Assembly: GCA_022843385.1 (NCBI GenBank)
Contig: JALHNT010000001.1
Coordinates: 248,001 to 312,000 of the forward strand
Direction of reading: 5' to 3'
Source: Anaerolineae bacterium
GTDB lineage: Bacteria; Chloroflexota; Anaerolineae; Aggregatilineales; Phototrophicaceae
DNA: 64,000 nucleotides
The notes under the pieces are model-generated. The model was not told where the DNA came from. It ran no database searches and saw only the letters and a program-made list of their open reading frames with translations. The first letter of the stretch is position 1; each line of letters begins with the position of its first letter. Positions 25,357 to 34,247 of this stretch are shown here, piece by piece. Position numbers and translations under genes: made by a program.

Positions 25357-26598
25357 ATGCGTGATCTGGCTGTAGCGTTAGACGTTGGCACGCGCAAGAT
25401 TTGTGCCATCGTGGCTGAAGTGCGTCCCGAAGATGTCTTTGTCGTTGGGGTGGGCATCGAGCCGAGCGATGGGATGAAGAAAGGCATCGTCACCGATATT
25501 GGTCGGTTGACAGCGGCGGTCTCGGCGGCAGTGCATAAGGCCGAGAAGACCAGCGGCTTCGACATCGCCCGCGCTTTTGTCAGCGTCGCCAGCAGCCATA
25601 TCGCCTCGATGAACAGTCGCGGCGTGGCACCCATCACCGGCCAGCGCAGCATCACGATGGATGATCTGGAGCGCGCCATCGAGAATGCCCGCGCCATCGC
25701 CATCCCGCACAACCGCGAGGTGCTGCACGTCATCCCGCGCAGCTACGCCATCGACAGTGAACCAGTGCGCAGCCCGATTGGGATGCACGGCTTTCGGCTG
25801 GAAGTTGAAACGCACATCATCACGGCTTCCTCGACCAGCGTCGCCAATCTGGAGCAGGCGGTGCGTGGGGCCGGGGTGGAGGTGGATCGCTTCATCCTCA
25901 ACCCGTTGGCCTCTGGTGAAGCGGTGCTGACGCCGGAAGAGCGCGAGATGGGCGTGGTGGTGATCGACATCGGCGGTGGCACGACCGATCTGGCGATCTT
26001 CATCGAGGGCGCGGTTTGGCACACGGCGGTCATCGCGGTGGGGGGCGATCATGTCACCAGCGACATCACCTACCTGAATATCCCGTTTGAAGTGGCGGAG
26101 CAGGTCAAGCTGCATTACGGTCATGCCCAGCACAAAGCCGTCAGTCCATCCGAGACTTTCGTCATCGAACCCTTCGGCGACGGGATGCCGACGCAGATCC
26201 AGCGCGCCTATCTCGCTGAGATCATCGAAGCGCGGGTGACCGAGATGTTCGAGATGGTGCAGAAGGAGATCAAGCGTTCCGGCTACGGCGATCTGCTGCG
26301 CGCCGGGGCGGTGATTACCGGCGGCTGTGCGCAACTGCCGGGCTTGAAAGAGATCGCGGCGCAGCAATTGGGGCTGCCAGTGCGCATCGCCAAACCGGAG
26401 AAGCTGACCGGCATGGCCGATTCGCTGCGACATCCCGCCTACAGCACCAGCGTCGGCCTGCTGCGGATGGGGTTAAGCCTGGATACCACGTCGGCCAGCG
26501 TCAGTAACGGCAGCGGCAGCAAAGCACCCGGCCCAGGGTCGCGTGTGGGCAGCCTTTTGGGGGGGCTGTTCAAGCGCCTGCTGCCCGATGACAGTTGA
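25357..26598 (+). CDS. ftsA: Cell division protein FtsA
   Basis: An actin-fold ATPase that tethers FtsZ to the membrane. Phosphate-1 loop AVALDVGTRKICAIVAE, the 1C domain segment (FDIARAFVSVASSHIASMNSR region), the phosphate-2 loop VVIDIGGGTTDLAIF and the adenosine loop GAVITGGCAQLPGL are all present. The C-terminus ends with LGGLFKRLLPDD, an amphipathic helix of the type used for membrane targeting, after a Ser/Gly/Pro linker. 413 residues is normal. Confidence 0.95.
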   Translation: MRDLAVALDVGTRKICAIVAEVRPEDVFVVGVGIEPSDGMKKGIVTDIGRLTAAVSAAVHKAEKTSGFDIARAFVSVASSHIASMNSRGVAPITGQRSITMDDLERAIENARAIAIPHNREVLHVIPRSYAIDSEPVRSPIGMHGFRLEVETHIITASSTSVANLEQAVRGAGVEVDRFILNPLASGEAVLTPEEREMGVVVIDIGGGTTDLAIFIEGAVWHTAVIAVGGDHVTSDITYLNIPFEVAEQVKLHYGHAQHKAVSPSETFVIEPFGDGMPTQIQRAYLAEIIEARVTEMFEMVQKEIKRSGYGDLLRAGAVITGGCAQLPGLKEIAAQQLGLPVRIAKPEKLTGMADSLRHPAYSTSVGLLRMGLSLDTTSASVSNGSGSKAPGPGSRVGSLLGGLFKRLLPDDS

Positions 26599-26627
26599 GA
26601 TCGGGTTAGGATATTCGGGCTATCGCA

Positions 26628-26656
26628 TTGGCGAAGTCTTTCTTTAAGCGTACAAT
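26628..26656 (+). promoter_or_regulatory. Promoter upstream of ftsZ
   Basis: TTGGCG (26628-26633) and TACAAT (26651-26656) are 17 bp apart, in the 97-base gap between ftsA and ftsZ. This would allow ftsZ to be transcribed apart from ftsQA. Confidence 0.6.
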
Positions 26657-26695
26657 TAAGCTATTCCAGTTTGTTCGATGGAGGAATGAGGGGTT

Positions 26696-27919
26696 ATGGA
26701 TGCCTTGTCACCGGGTGAGAATTTTGCCCAGATAAAAGTGGTGGGGGTTGGCGGCGGTGGGGGCAACGCGGTCAACCGGATGATTAATGAAGGACTGGGC
26801 GGGGTCGAGTTCATCTCGATCAACACCGACAACCAGGCGCTCATGCTCTCGAAATCCAAGACGCGCGTCCGCATCGGCGATAAGCTGACACGCGGGCTGG
26901 GCGCCGGCGGCATCCCAGAGATGGGTCGGAAAGCCGCTGAAGAAAGCTCTGACGAACTCTACGAAGTGCTGCGCGGCGCGGATATGATTTTCATCGCCTG
27001 TGGCATGGGCGGTGGCACCGGCACCGGCGCATCGCCAGTTGTGGCGCAGATCGCCAAAGAACTCGGTGCGCTGACCATCGGCGTTGTCACCAAGCCCTTC
27101 AGCTTTGAAGGCACCCGCCGGATGCAATCCGCCGAAGCCGGCATCGAAGCGCTTAAGAGCCAGGTCGATACCCTGATCGTCATCCCCAATGACCGACTGC
27201 TCCAGATCGCCGACAAGCGCGCCAGTTTGCAGCAGGCCTTCTCGCTGGCCGATGATGTGCTGCGGCAAGGTATTCAGGGGATTTCCGAACTCATCACCGT
27301 CCCGGCGCTCATCAACCTGGACTTCGCCGATGTTCGCACCATCATGTCGGAAGGCGGTGCTGCGCTGATGGCGGTCGGTCGTGCCAATGGCGATGATCGT
27401 TCGCGCAAAGCAGCCGAGGCGGCCATCAACAGCAGCCTGCTCGATGTCACCATCGACGGTGCGCGCGGCATCCTGTTCAACATCACCGGCGGGCCGAACC
27501 TCAGCCTGTTCGAGGTCAACGAAGCCGCCGCCATCATCAAGGAAAGCGCGCATCCGGAATGTAACCTGATCTTCGGCGCGCAGATCGACGAGAACCTGGG
27601 CGACGAACTCCGCATCACCGTCATCGCTACCGGCTTTGAACACAGCCGGGCGATCAAGGGGCGCGAGGCGCAGTTGTTCGCCCGCACCCAACCGCAGCAG
27701 TCTGTCTCGGTATCCACGCCGCGCCAGCAGCCGCAGCAACCGATGCAATCCATGCCGCCGCGCCAGCAGTCGCAGCAGCCACCGGCCCAGGAGCCACCGC
27801 AGTACGCCCCGCCTCCGCCACCCGCGCCGCGTCAGCAGCCGCAGGACGCCCCGCCGGCCCGCGTCTATGACGAGGACGACATCGATATTCCGCCGTTCAT
27901 GCGTAAACGCGGACGCTAA
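26696..27919 (+). CDS. ftsZ: Cell division GTPase FtsZ
   Basis: Tubulin-like protein forming the division ring. The N-terminal [15 protein letters not shown], the tubulin signature GGGTGTG (residues 105-111) and the T7 loop [11 protein letters not shown] are intact. After about residue 320 there is a Gln/Pro-rich disordered linker (many QQP units) and then the conserved C-terminal peptide [13 protein letters not shown], which binds FtsA. A GGAGG and a GAGGGG lie before the ATG. 407 residues is normal. Confidence 0.97.
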   Translation: MDALSPGENFAQIKVVGVGGGGGNAVNRMINEGLGGVEFISINTDNQALMLSKSKTRVRIGDKLTRGLGAGGIPEMGRKAAEESSDELYEVLRGADMIFIACGMGGGTGTGASPVVAQIAKELGALTIGVVTKPFSFEGTRRMQSAEAGIEALKSQVDTLIVIPNDRLLQIADKRASLQQAFSLADDVLRQGIQGISELITVPALINLDFADVRTIMSEGGAALMAVGRANGDDRSRKAAEAAINSSLLDVTIDGARGILFNITGGPNLSLFEVNEAAAIIKESAHPECNLIFGAQIDENLGDELRITVIATGFEHSRAIKGREAQLFARTQPQQSVSVSTPRQQPQQPMQSMPPRQQSQQPPAQEPPQYAPPPPPAPRQQPQDAPPARVYDEDDIDIPPFMRKRGR

Positions 27920-27933
27920 ACAGACAGCAAAAA

Positions 27934-27951
27934 GGGAGCTAAATGGCTCCC
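27934..27951. repeat. First copy of the GGGAGC hairpin after ftsZ
   Basis: GGGAGC-TAAATG-GCTCCC, 15 bases after the ftsZ stop, is the same hairpin as at 28079-28096 but is followed by TCATTGG rather than a T-run. The intervening 130 bases contain a G/C palindromic repeat (about 28000-28040) and GGCATCAAG/CTTGATGCC inverted words. Confidence 0.6.
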
Positions 27952-28078
27952 TCATTGGCATCAAGTTAAGCCCTTTGAGCGAGAAAATGTCGCTTGGTTC
28001 CCCCTCCTTGCGCAAGTGGGGAGGGGGTTAGGGGATGGGGTTTAACCACCAAAAACACTCTTATCTTGATGCCTATGA

Positions 28079-28102
28079 GGGAGCTAAATGGCTCCCTTTT
28101 TT
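28079..28102 (+). terminator. Rho-independent terminator of the ftsZ transcript
   Basis: GGGAGC (28079-28084), loop TAAATG and GCTCCC (28091-28096) are followed at once by six T. This is the stronger of two identical hairpins after ftsZ. Confidence 0.85.
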
Positions 28103-28146
28103 GTTTGTGCTTTGTCGTAATGCCTATCGGTATACAACAGTTGGCT

Positions 28147-30051
28147 TCAACGGTAGCCCTGGGCCTGTGCCTCGAATGCCTCCGCATACTGACCATTCAG
28201 TGTCATAAGCTCATCATGTGAGCCAGATTCCACAATCCTTCCATCATCAATCACATATATAAGCTGGGCGTTGCGGACAGTTGAGAAGCGATGGCTGACA
28301 ATGAGCAGGGTTTTGTCTTTGCTGAAACTATACAGCCGCTCGAAAATCTCGTACTCCGCCATCGCGTCAATGGCTGACGTGGGTTCATCCAAGATCAGGA
28401 TGGGCGCGTCACGGAAGAATGCGCGTGCCAGTGCAATCCGCTGCCACTGCCCGACGGAGGGATTGGTGCCACCCTCATAGCTCTTGTCCAGCACCGTGTC
28501 TAATCCGTGTGCGTAAGCATTCAAAAAGTCTTCAGCATCGGCCTTGTAAATTGCACGCTTGACCTGTTCAGCATTGCCCATGCCATCCACATCCCCCAGT
28601 TCGATATTGGTGCGGGCGCTGAACTGCCCATACTGGATGAACTGCTGAAACAGCACGCCGATCTGTCGATACCAGCTTTCAAAATCGAGGTCACGCAGGT
28701 CTACGCCATTGATAAGGATTTGCCCATCCGTCACATCATAGAAGCGACACAGGAGTTTGATGAGCGTCGATTTGCCGGCACCGTTAACACCAACCAGGGC
28801 AACATGGGTGCCGGGTTCGATGATGAGGTTGAAGGCCTTGAGTACGGGCCGGTCTGTGTCCGGGTAAGCGAATGTTACATTTCTGAACTCAATATGCGGT
28901 GGTTTGCCATCAAGACTCAAACGCTGGATGCCGGGTTTGACCGTCGTCGGCAGGTCAAAGTAGTCGAACAAATCGGCAAGGTACAGCCCATCCTCGTAGT
29001 AGGAACTGAGATTGCGAAAGAATTCCCCCAGCGCCGCAGAAAACTGCATCAGTGCGCCCATATAGAAGGTGAGCAGACCAACGGTGATCTGTCCGCTGAG
29101 TGCTGCGACGATGGCAGCGATCCAGAAGACGGTGGTGCCAATGATAGACAGGCTGCCCACCAGCGACTCGATCAGTGTGCGGCGGGTTGCATCTTTGCGT
29201 TCTTTGCTGATAAAGCGGTCGTAAATTTCCTGCACGACATTGAGGAGATACTGACGGGTGCGAAATATTCGCAGTTCCATGAGCGTATGCTCATTGCTCA
29301 ACAACTCCGACGATTGAAAGAACCGACGGCGGTCGGTGGCGTTGGCTTCCCAGATCAGCCATGTTCCGGTTCCCAGCTTGAGATAGGCGATCAGCGCCGG
29401 GAGAGTCGTCAGCACGACCAGCAGGAAAGCAGGGAGCGAAAAGCTGAGGATAATCGACATGCTCGTGAAGATCGTGACGAGATTCCCGCTCAGGTAAACG
29501 GTACGGTTGACAACTTCTGCTGGTTTCCATTGATAGCTGTCATTGGCCTTCTGGATGGTGTTGCTGCTCTCCAGATTTTCATAGTGAGCGATATCCAGCG
29601 TTGCGGATTTGTGCAGATAGCGCAGCGTCAGCCCACGTGCCAGGTTATAGCGGTTGATCTGGTCGGTATAGCTAACGAGTGTCTCGACCAGACGACTGCC
29701 GATATTGGCAGCGATCACCAGCAGGATGAATGGAAAAAGAACTTCCAGCAAACGGTTTTCAGGTGGCAGTCCTAGCAGACGGATAATCTCGTCCAGTACC
29801 AGACTTTCTAGATAGGTGATGGCGAATGGCAGCACCGAAAATAGCGCGACCACAACGAACATCACGGGCAGCGCTACCGGGCTGACCTCGAAACCGAGTC
29901 TCAGCAGCCGCCATACCGCTTTCGCAACCTTAAGCCGGGAATGCTTGACTTCAGATGCCTGGGTATCATCAACCATCTCATCCGTTTCAACGTTCATTTC
30001 AGTCGTTTCGTTGTCCATTAGCTGCTCTTTATAATGGGCAAAATCGGTCAT
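28147..30051 (-). CDS. ABC transporter, fused permease and ATPase (exporter type)
   Basis: About 634 residues. The N-terminal half has six hydrophobic segments; the C-terminal half is the ATPase: Walker A GVNGAGKSTLIKLL, signature NPSVGQWQRIALARA (a variant of LSGGQ), Walker B ILILDEPTSAID and the H-loop VSHRFSTV. It would act as a homodimer or heterodimer exporter; the substrate is unknown. Starts at 30051, 30018 or a GTG at 30129 are possible. The extra N-terminus from 30129 is encoded by a sequence (TTCAGCTTGTCGAAGCAC, 30112-30129) that resembles a common intergenic repeat, so 30051 is preferred. Confidence 0.88.
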   Translation of the reverse strand: MTDFAHYKEQLMDNETTEMNVETDEMVDDTQASEVKHSRLKVAKAVWRLLRLGFEVSPVALPVMFVVVALFSVLPFAITYLESLVLDEIIRLLGLPPENRLLEVLFPFILLVIAANIGSRLVETLVSYTDQINRYNLARGLTLRYLHKSATLDIAHYENLESSNTIQKANDSYQWKPAEVVNRTVYLSGNLVTIFTSMSIILSFSLPAFLLVVLTTLPALIAYLKLGTGTWLIWEANATDRRRFFQSSELLSNEHTLMELRIFRTRQYLLNVVQEIYDRFISKERKDATRRTLIESLVGSLSIIGTTVFWIAAIVAALSGQITVGLLTFYMGALMQFSAALGEFFRNLSSYYEDGLYLADLFDYFDLPTTVKPGIQRLSLDGKPPHIEFRNVTFAYPDTDRPVLKAFNLIIEPGTHVALVGVNGAGKSTLIKLLCRFYDVTDGQILINGVDLRDLDFESWYRQIGVLFQQFIQYGQFSARTNIELGDVDGMGNAEQVKRAIYKADAEDFLNAYAHGLDTVLDKSYEGGTNPSVGQWQRIALARAFFRDAPILILDEPTSAIDAMAEYEIFERLYSFSKDKTLLIVSHRFSTVRNAQLIYVIDDGRIVESGSHDELMTLNGQYAEAFEAQAQGYR

Positions 30052-30162
30052 ATCGGCGAGGAACTTGAGGATGCTCTTGTAATTCTTGCTCGGCTCTCCA
30101 ATTGTTTCGGGTTCAGCTTGTCGAAGCACTCATACCGCTGTTGTGCCAGGCGGCTCACTGAA

Positions 30163-30825
30163 CTAAGCAAGTCCTAGCGCCGGAATAAGGATGGGCACAT
30201 TGAAAAGGAAATGAAGCAATATGCACGCCCATAAATTTTTCCGCCATAGATACAAAATGTAAATTAAGATGGTTCCTATCCCCTGATAGAGAAGCCATTC
30301 CACACCGAAAAATGTAATGTGTGGCAGGATAAATACAACAAAACTTATGAGGACTGCCAGTCCCTTTTTTCCTGTTAGTTCACGCAGTCGTTCTATTGGA
30401 TAGCCCCGAAACAAAATCTCTTCCGTGATTGCAGTCGTGAAGATGACCATGATAAGTAACGGTATGGGTAATTCAACGAGCGTTGCAATGCCTTCATTCG
30501 GTGGCTGTGGCAAAATCATGCTTATCAACCACGAGTAGGTCATGCCAATGCCCCAGAAGTAAAATGCCCACTCCACATCTTTCTGGGTGGGTCGGATGAG
30601 CAAAATAGATGTTAATCGTCTCCGCTCAATAAAGAGGATGTATAGCACAAGAAGACTGACAGCCAGCCAATTCCACAAAATTACAGAGGGTGGACCCTCC
30701 GGCCCGATTGTTACCCTTAGTGTATTGAGGATGGTATGGATATATTGAGGCAGATAGGCAATTGCGAGACCAACAATTATGACCGTGATGTAGCGGAATT
30801 GATTATTTGTCGTTTTATTCTGCAT
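30163..30825 (-). CDS. CPBP-family intramembrane metalloprotease
   Basis: A 220-residue membrane protein with about six to seven helices and the CPBP (Abi/Rce1) motifs: TEEILFRGYPIERL (E-E-x-x-x-R), the His of LPHITFFG and LLHFLFNV. The family includes prenyl-protein proteases and bacterial immunity or regulation factors. ATG 30825 is chosen over 30906, because the latter would overlap the upstream gene. It is A/T-rich and starts eight bases after the AraC-type regulator, so the two form an operon. Confidence 0.82.
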   Translation of the reverse strand: MQNKTTNNQFRYITVIIVGLAIAYLPQYIHTILNTLRVTIGPEGPPSVILWNWLAVSLLVLYILFIERRRLTSILLIRPTQKDVEWAFYFWGIGMTYSWLISMILPQPPNEGIATLVELPIPLLIMVIFTTAITEEILFRGYPIERLRELTGKKGLAVLISFVVFILPHITFFGVEWLLYQGIGTILIYILYLWRKNLWACILLHFLFNVPILIPALGLA

Positions 30826-30832
30826 AGTGAAG

Positions 30833-31717
30833 CTACTTTCTTCGAGTGTTCTTTGTAATAGGAATCCACAGTTCACAGGCAAAATCAGCAGCGTCCATGT
30901 CCTCATATTCGGTCCATACCAGGTGCGGCCCTTCGTTCACCTGATAGCCTACCGTCGGCATCCATTCGCTGTACACGCGTTCCCAGACCTCATTCAGGGA
31001 TTGTGGAAACGCGCCACGCACGAGAAAGACCCCCCATTTAGATGCAGCGACAGGCAACACTCTCCACTGTGACGACGAGGGTTTTGTACTGGCGACTCCA
31101 ATGTAGTAATCGATCAGCGTGCCTTCGTGCTGCTGTTCGACACAGGGAAGCAGCACAGCGTCGAGTAGCCCATACGGCTCAATGTCTGACAGGGCATCCA
31201 AGGCTTCAATATCCTCGGCGGATAAACTCTCCCACATTCGAACGACTTCCATATTCATGCCCTCGTATAGAAGTGGGATACGATCATGGATACCGATGAT
31301 CGAAAACGTGGGTTTTTCGACGATTCGATATTCCATCGGGGCACCACCGCGCACGGTCAACTGGAAAGTCATCGGTGGGAATGCCTTCAGCGCCACATCC
31401 GTCGTCCGAGCTTCACTGGGCGTGATGCCATGCAGTGCTTGAAATGCTCGTGAAAACGCATCTGCCGAGCCATATCTGTACTTCACCGCGATATCAACAA
31501 TCCGAACATTGTGGTGATGCAGTTCGAGCAGGGCTTGTGACAACCGGCGGCGGCGTATGTAGTCGCTCAGGCTCAATCCCGCGAGTGATGCGAACATGCG
31601 GCGAAAGTGATACTCAGAGCAGCACGCCAGACGGACAACCATGTCAAAATCAATGTCTTCTGCCAGATGGGCTTCGATGTACTGCATGGCGAGATTAAAT
31701 TGTTTGAGCGCATCCAT
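30833..31717 (-). CDS. AraC-family regulator with GyrI-like effector domain
   Basis: A 294-residue protein. Residues 1-105 carry the two AraC helix-turn-helix units (VVRLACCSEYHFRRMFASL and VKYRYGSADAFSRAFQALHG). From about residue 120 a GyrI-like/SOUL effector-binding domain follows (YRIVEKPTFSIIGIHDRIPL), ending FACELWIPITK. This N-HTH plus C-GyrI layout is seen in Rob/BltR-like regulators that sense small molecules. AAGGAG precedes ATG 31717. It likely controls itself and the CPBP gene. Confidence 0.9.
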   Translation of the reverse strand: MDALKQFNLAMQYIEAHLAEDIDFDMVVRLACCSEYHFRRMFASLAGLSLSDYIRRRRLSQALLELHHHNVRIVDIAVKYRYGSADAFSRAFQALHGITPSEARTTDVALKAFPPMTFQLTVRGGAPMEYRIVEKPTFSIIGIHDRIPLLYEGMNMEVVRMWESLSAEDIEALDALSDIEPYGLLDAVLLPCVEQQHEGTLIDYYIGVASTKPSSSQWRVLPVAASKWGVFLVRGAFPQSLNEVWERVYSEWMPTVGYQVNEGPHLVWTEYEDMDAADFACELWIPITKNTRRK

Positions 31718-32073
31718 GATGATGTTCTCCTTTTCAAAAACATCATAGCAAAAACGCACCACCAACATCCGACAATTGTGGTAGAGGAATTGTCGGTGGG
31801 ACCGCATTCCTACGAGGTGTGAAGCATGTATCGGTTCAGAGGGTGTGTAATTGCTTTATGCAACAAAAACGTCTCTCGTCATTGAGGGGCATCGTCTTGC
31901 TCCGCAGCGGGGTTCAAGACAAGACGCCATCGATTAACGTCTGATGGCTCTGTCGATCCGGCCGCTATACCGACACCAACACGGGATCCGTTAAGCTCTC
32001 TTGTTGGTAGATATGGCTGATCGAGATTTCAAAGTGATCAGAGGGGGATTGTGTCATCTTGAGTCGCAATCAA
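31718..32073. promoter_or_regulatory. Intergenic region with promoter and operator-like palindrome for the AraC gene
   Basis: CCGACAATT (31769-31777) and AATTGTCGG (31788-31796) are exact inverted repeats with a 10-nt spacer. On the minus strand an extended -10 (TTGC-TATGAT, at 31742-31747) lies between this palindrome and the araC start, so the palindrome overlaps the -35 zone and may be the regulator's own site. From 31800 to 32073 nothing further is seen. Confidence 0.45.
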
Positions 32074-32727
32074 TCACAGCTCTCCCACCTGCACCAATCC
32101 GTAACGTAAAGCGAGCAGCGCTGCCTGCGTCCGATCCGTGACTTCCAGCTTGGTGAAGATGGTGCTGATGTAATTGCGCACGGTGCCGTCGGAGAGATGT
32201 ACCTTCTCGGCAATCGCCCCGTTGCTGAAGCCACGCGCAATCAGGCGCAATATCTCAAGCTCACGACTGTTCAACTGCTCCAGAATGCGTGCTTGCGGCA
32301 GCGGGATATTGTTGGCGACGTAATCAAACAGCTTGCGCGTCATCTTTGGGTCTACTGGAGTGTCGCCTGCCAATGTCGCTCGGATCGCCTTGAACAGATC
32401 CTCTGAGGGCGCATCCTTCAGGAGATAGCCATTCGCCCCGCTGCGGATGGCATCGAAGAGCCATTCATCATCACTGTGGGTGGTCAACACCAACACCTTG
32501 ACCTGGGGATAACGCCGCTTGATGCTTGCTGTAGCCTGGATACCATCCATGATCGGCATCTTCAAATCCATCAGCACCACATCAGGAGATTCTCGTTCGA
32601 TCATCTGCAGCGCCTTGTCCCCGTCTTCCGCCGCTCCGATCACCGTGAAGTCCGGGTTGGAACTCAGGATCAGCGTCAGTCCTTCACGGATCATGTCCTG
32701 GTCATCACAAATAAGGATTCGCATCAT
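32074..32727 (-). CDS. NarL/LuxR-type response regulator
   Basis: A 217-residue two-domain regulator. The receiver domain has the acidic pocket DDQD near residues 8-11, the phosphoacceptor Asp54 (VVLMDLKMP), a conserved Thr (LVLTTHSD) and Lys (YLLKDAPS). The C-terminal LuxR helix-turn-helix is ELEILRLIARGFSNGAIAEKVHLSDGTVRNYIS. The start overlaps the kinase gene by 23 bases, marking a cognate pair. Confidence 0.95.
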   Translation of the reverse strand: MMRILICDDQDMIREGLTLILSSNPDFTVIGAAEDGDKALQMIERESPDVVLMDLKMPIMDGIQATASIKRRYPQVKVLVLTTHSDDEWLFDAIRSGANGYLLKDAPSEDLFKAIRATLAGDTPVDPKMTRKLFDYVANNIPLPQARILEQLNSRELEILRLIARGFSNGAIAEKVHLSDGTVRNYISTIFTKLEVTDRTQAALLALRYGLVQVGEL

Positions 32728-34021
32728 GAGCTTTGCTTTCTGGCAGCGTGATAGTCACCGTCGTGCCTTTGCCCTGGGCACTCGTCACCTGCACGGTGGC
32801 GTCGATCAATTGCGCGCGTTCAACCATACCCTGTAAGCCGAAGTGTCCCTCGGCGGGTGTATCCTGCACGATAAATCCTGCACCATCATCGGTAACGGTA
32901 ATCACCAATTGCTCTCCTGTGCGGACCATTCGAATGGTTAACGTGTTGGCATGGGCATGTCGTGCGGCATTGAACATGGCTTCCTGCACAATCCGATACA
33001 ACCCATGCTCGACTGCTGCCTGATAGATCAGCGGTGGGGCGTCGGCATGGATAGTGATTCGCAGCGGATAACGATTCATCAGGGAGTCGGCTAACGCAGT
33101 GATGGCATCGAGCAAATTCTCGTGATCCAGCGGTCCAGCACGCAGTGCCTGTAATGCCCGGCGGGTTTCTGCCAAGCCGTCGCGCATCATGGCCGTCGAT
33201 TTCACGATCATTTGTTGTGCCTTTTGCGGCTGCTTCTCCCAGATCAGGCTTACTGCTTCCAACTGAACGGTGGCAGCCGAGAGGGTATGTGCCAGTGTAT
33301 CGTGCAGTTCACGTGCCAGGCGGGTGCGCTCACGACTGGTAGCCAATTGTTCGCGCATTATCGCGTATTCCTGCAATTTGGCATTCGCTTCCAGCAGATG
33401 ACGCTGCTGATCTAGCTGGATACGCACGATCTGGTTAATCATCACCCCCGTCACCACGTGCAGCATGGTGCGGAAGATGATGAGGGCGAATGTGAGCAGG
33501 AAGAGCATGAAGTGCTGACGAAAGAGGAGTGCCGACATCACCAGATCGAAGATGAGGATACCGGTGCAGTACCAGAAGAGCACCGATCGCGAATATGCCC
33601 AACCGACGATGATGAGTGGAACGATAAGCACCAGAATGGTTTGATTGACGATGCCCAGTATCAAGGTGTCTTGCAGCCCGGTAACTGCGATTTGGCTGGA
33701 GGTCAATAATTCCAGTTGATTGAAAGACCAATAGAGTGTCAGATTTTGCAGCAGCAGGGGCATCACCGTTGCCCAGGCGATGGCAACGGGCAAATAGTAT
33801 TTGTCCAGGCGGGTTTTGAGCGTTGGCAGGGAAAGATAGATGACCAGCAGGAATGCCTCAACCACGCTGCTGCTGCGAAGCGCGGGCAGCAGGTAAGTGC
33901 GCTCGCCTGGCAGGAGCAGAAACAGGATGGCGACCAGCAAGCGGATGGCCGCCAGCGCACGGAAGATTGCCAGCAGGCGATTTTGGATATCGGTTTGCGT
34001 GGGCAGGTTATTGACGAGCAT
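32705..34021 (-). CDS. Membrane histidine kinase (NarL-system type, HisKA_3)
   Basis: About 438 residues. Six or more hydrophobic segments occupy roughly residues 15-190. The dimerisation/phosphorylation helix is RTRLARELHDTLAHTLSAA with the phospho-His in ELHD. The ATPase domain has the N-box region EAMFNAARHAHA, the G1 box DDGAGF and the G2 segment GHFGLQGMVERAQLI. The ATG at 34021 is preferred to a TTG at 34102. There is no periplasmic sensing domain, so the signal may be sensed in the membrane. It diverges from the haem/copper gene at 34248. Confidence 0.9.
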   Translation of the reverse strand: MLVNNLPTQTDIQNRLLAIFRALAAIRLLVAILFLLLPGERTYLLPALRSSSVVEAFLLVIYLSLPTLKTRLDKYYLPVAIAWATVMPLLLQNLTLYWSFNQLELLTSSQIAVTGLQDTLILGIVNQTILVLIVPLIIVGWAYSRSVLFWYCTGILIFDLVMSALLFRQHFMLFLLTFALIIFRTMLHVVTGVMINQIVRIQLDQQRHLLEANAKLQEYAIMREQLATSRERTRLARELHDTLAHTLSAATVQLEAVSLIWEKQPQKAQQMIVKSTAMMRDGLAETRRALQALRAGPLDHENLLDAITALADSLMNRYPLRITIHADAPPLIYQAAVEHGLYRIVQEAMFNAARHAHANTLTIRMVRTGEQLVITVTDDGAGFIVQDTPAEGHFGLQGMVERAQLIDATVQVTSAQGKGTTVTITLPESKAHDANPYL

Positions 34022-34127
34022 GCAGGTTTCAGGACGACTTTCACTGGCGCAGGGTAGCACCTCACTTCCGATTATAGCACTCTCCAGCAGATCGGTTCCC
34101 AACTAATGACAATACGCCATGCAGACA

Positions 34128-34161
34128 TGACCCGTGTCACATGGCCCATGACGGGTGTCAA
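34128..34161 (+). promoter_or_regulatory. Two 13-bp direct repeats spaced 21 bp, likely regulator binding sites
   Basis: ATGACCCGTGTCA (34128-34140) and ATGACGGGTGTCA (34149-34161) differ only in the two central bases and start 21 bp apart, which is two helical turns. They lie in the gap between the kinase gene and the haem/copper gene. The adjacent NarL-type regulator is the obvious candidate to bind them. Confidence 0.5.
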
Positions 34162-34247
34162 CCCAATTGATGACGCGCAGCAATTGGTGTGAAGGCGAAG
34201 CTGATGCTTTACTCAAAAGACACTTTGTTTATGGCGAGGAATGGTCC

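Noticed and set aside
30018..30129. Extended N-terminus of the ABC transporter from GTG 30129
   Set aside because: The extra sequence includes a TTCAGCTTGTCGAAGC word typical of intergenic repeats and lacks a ribosome binding site.
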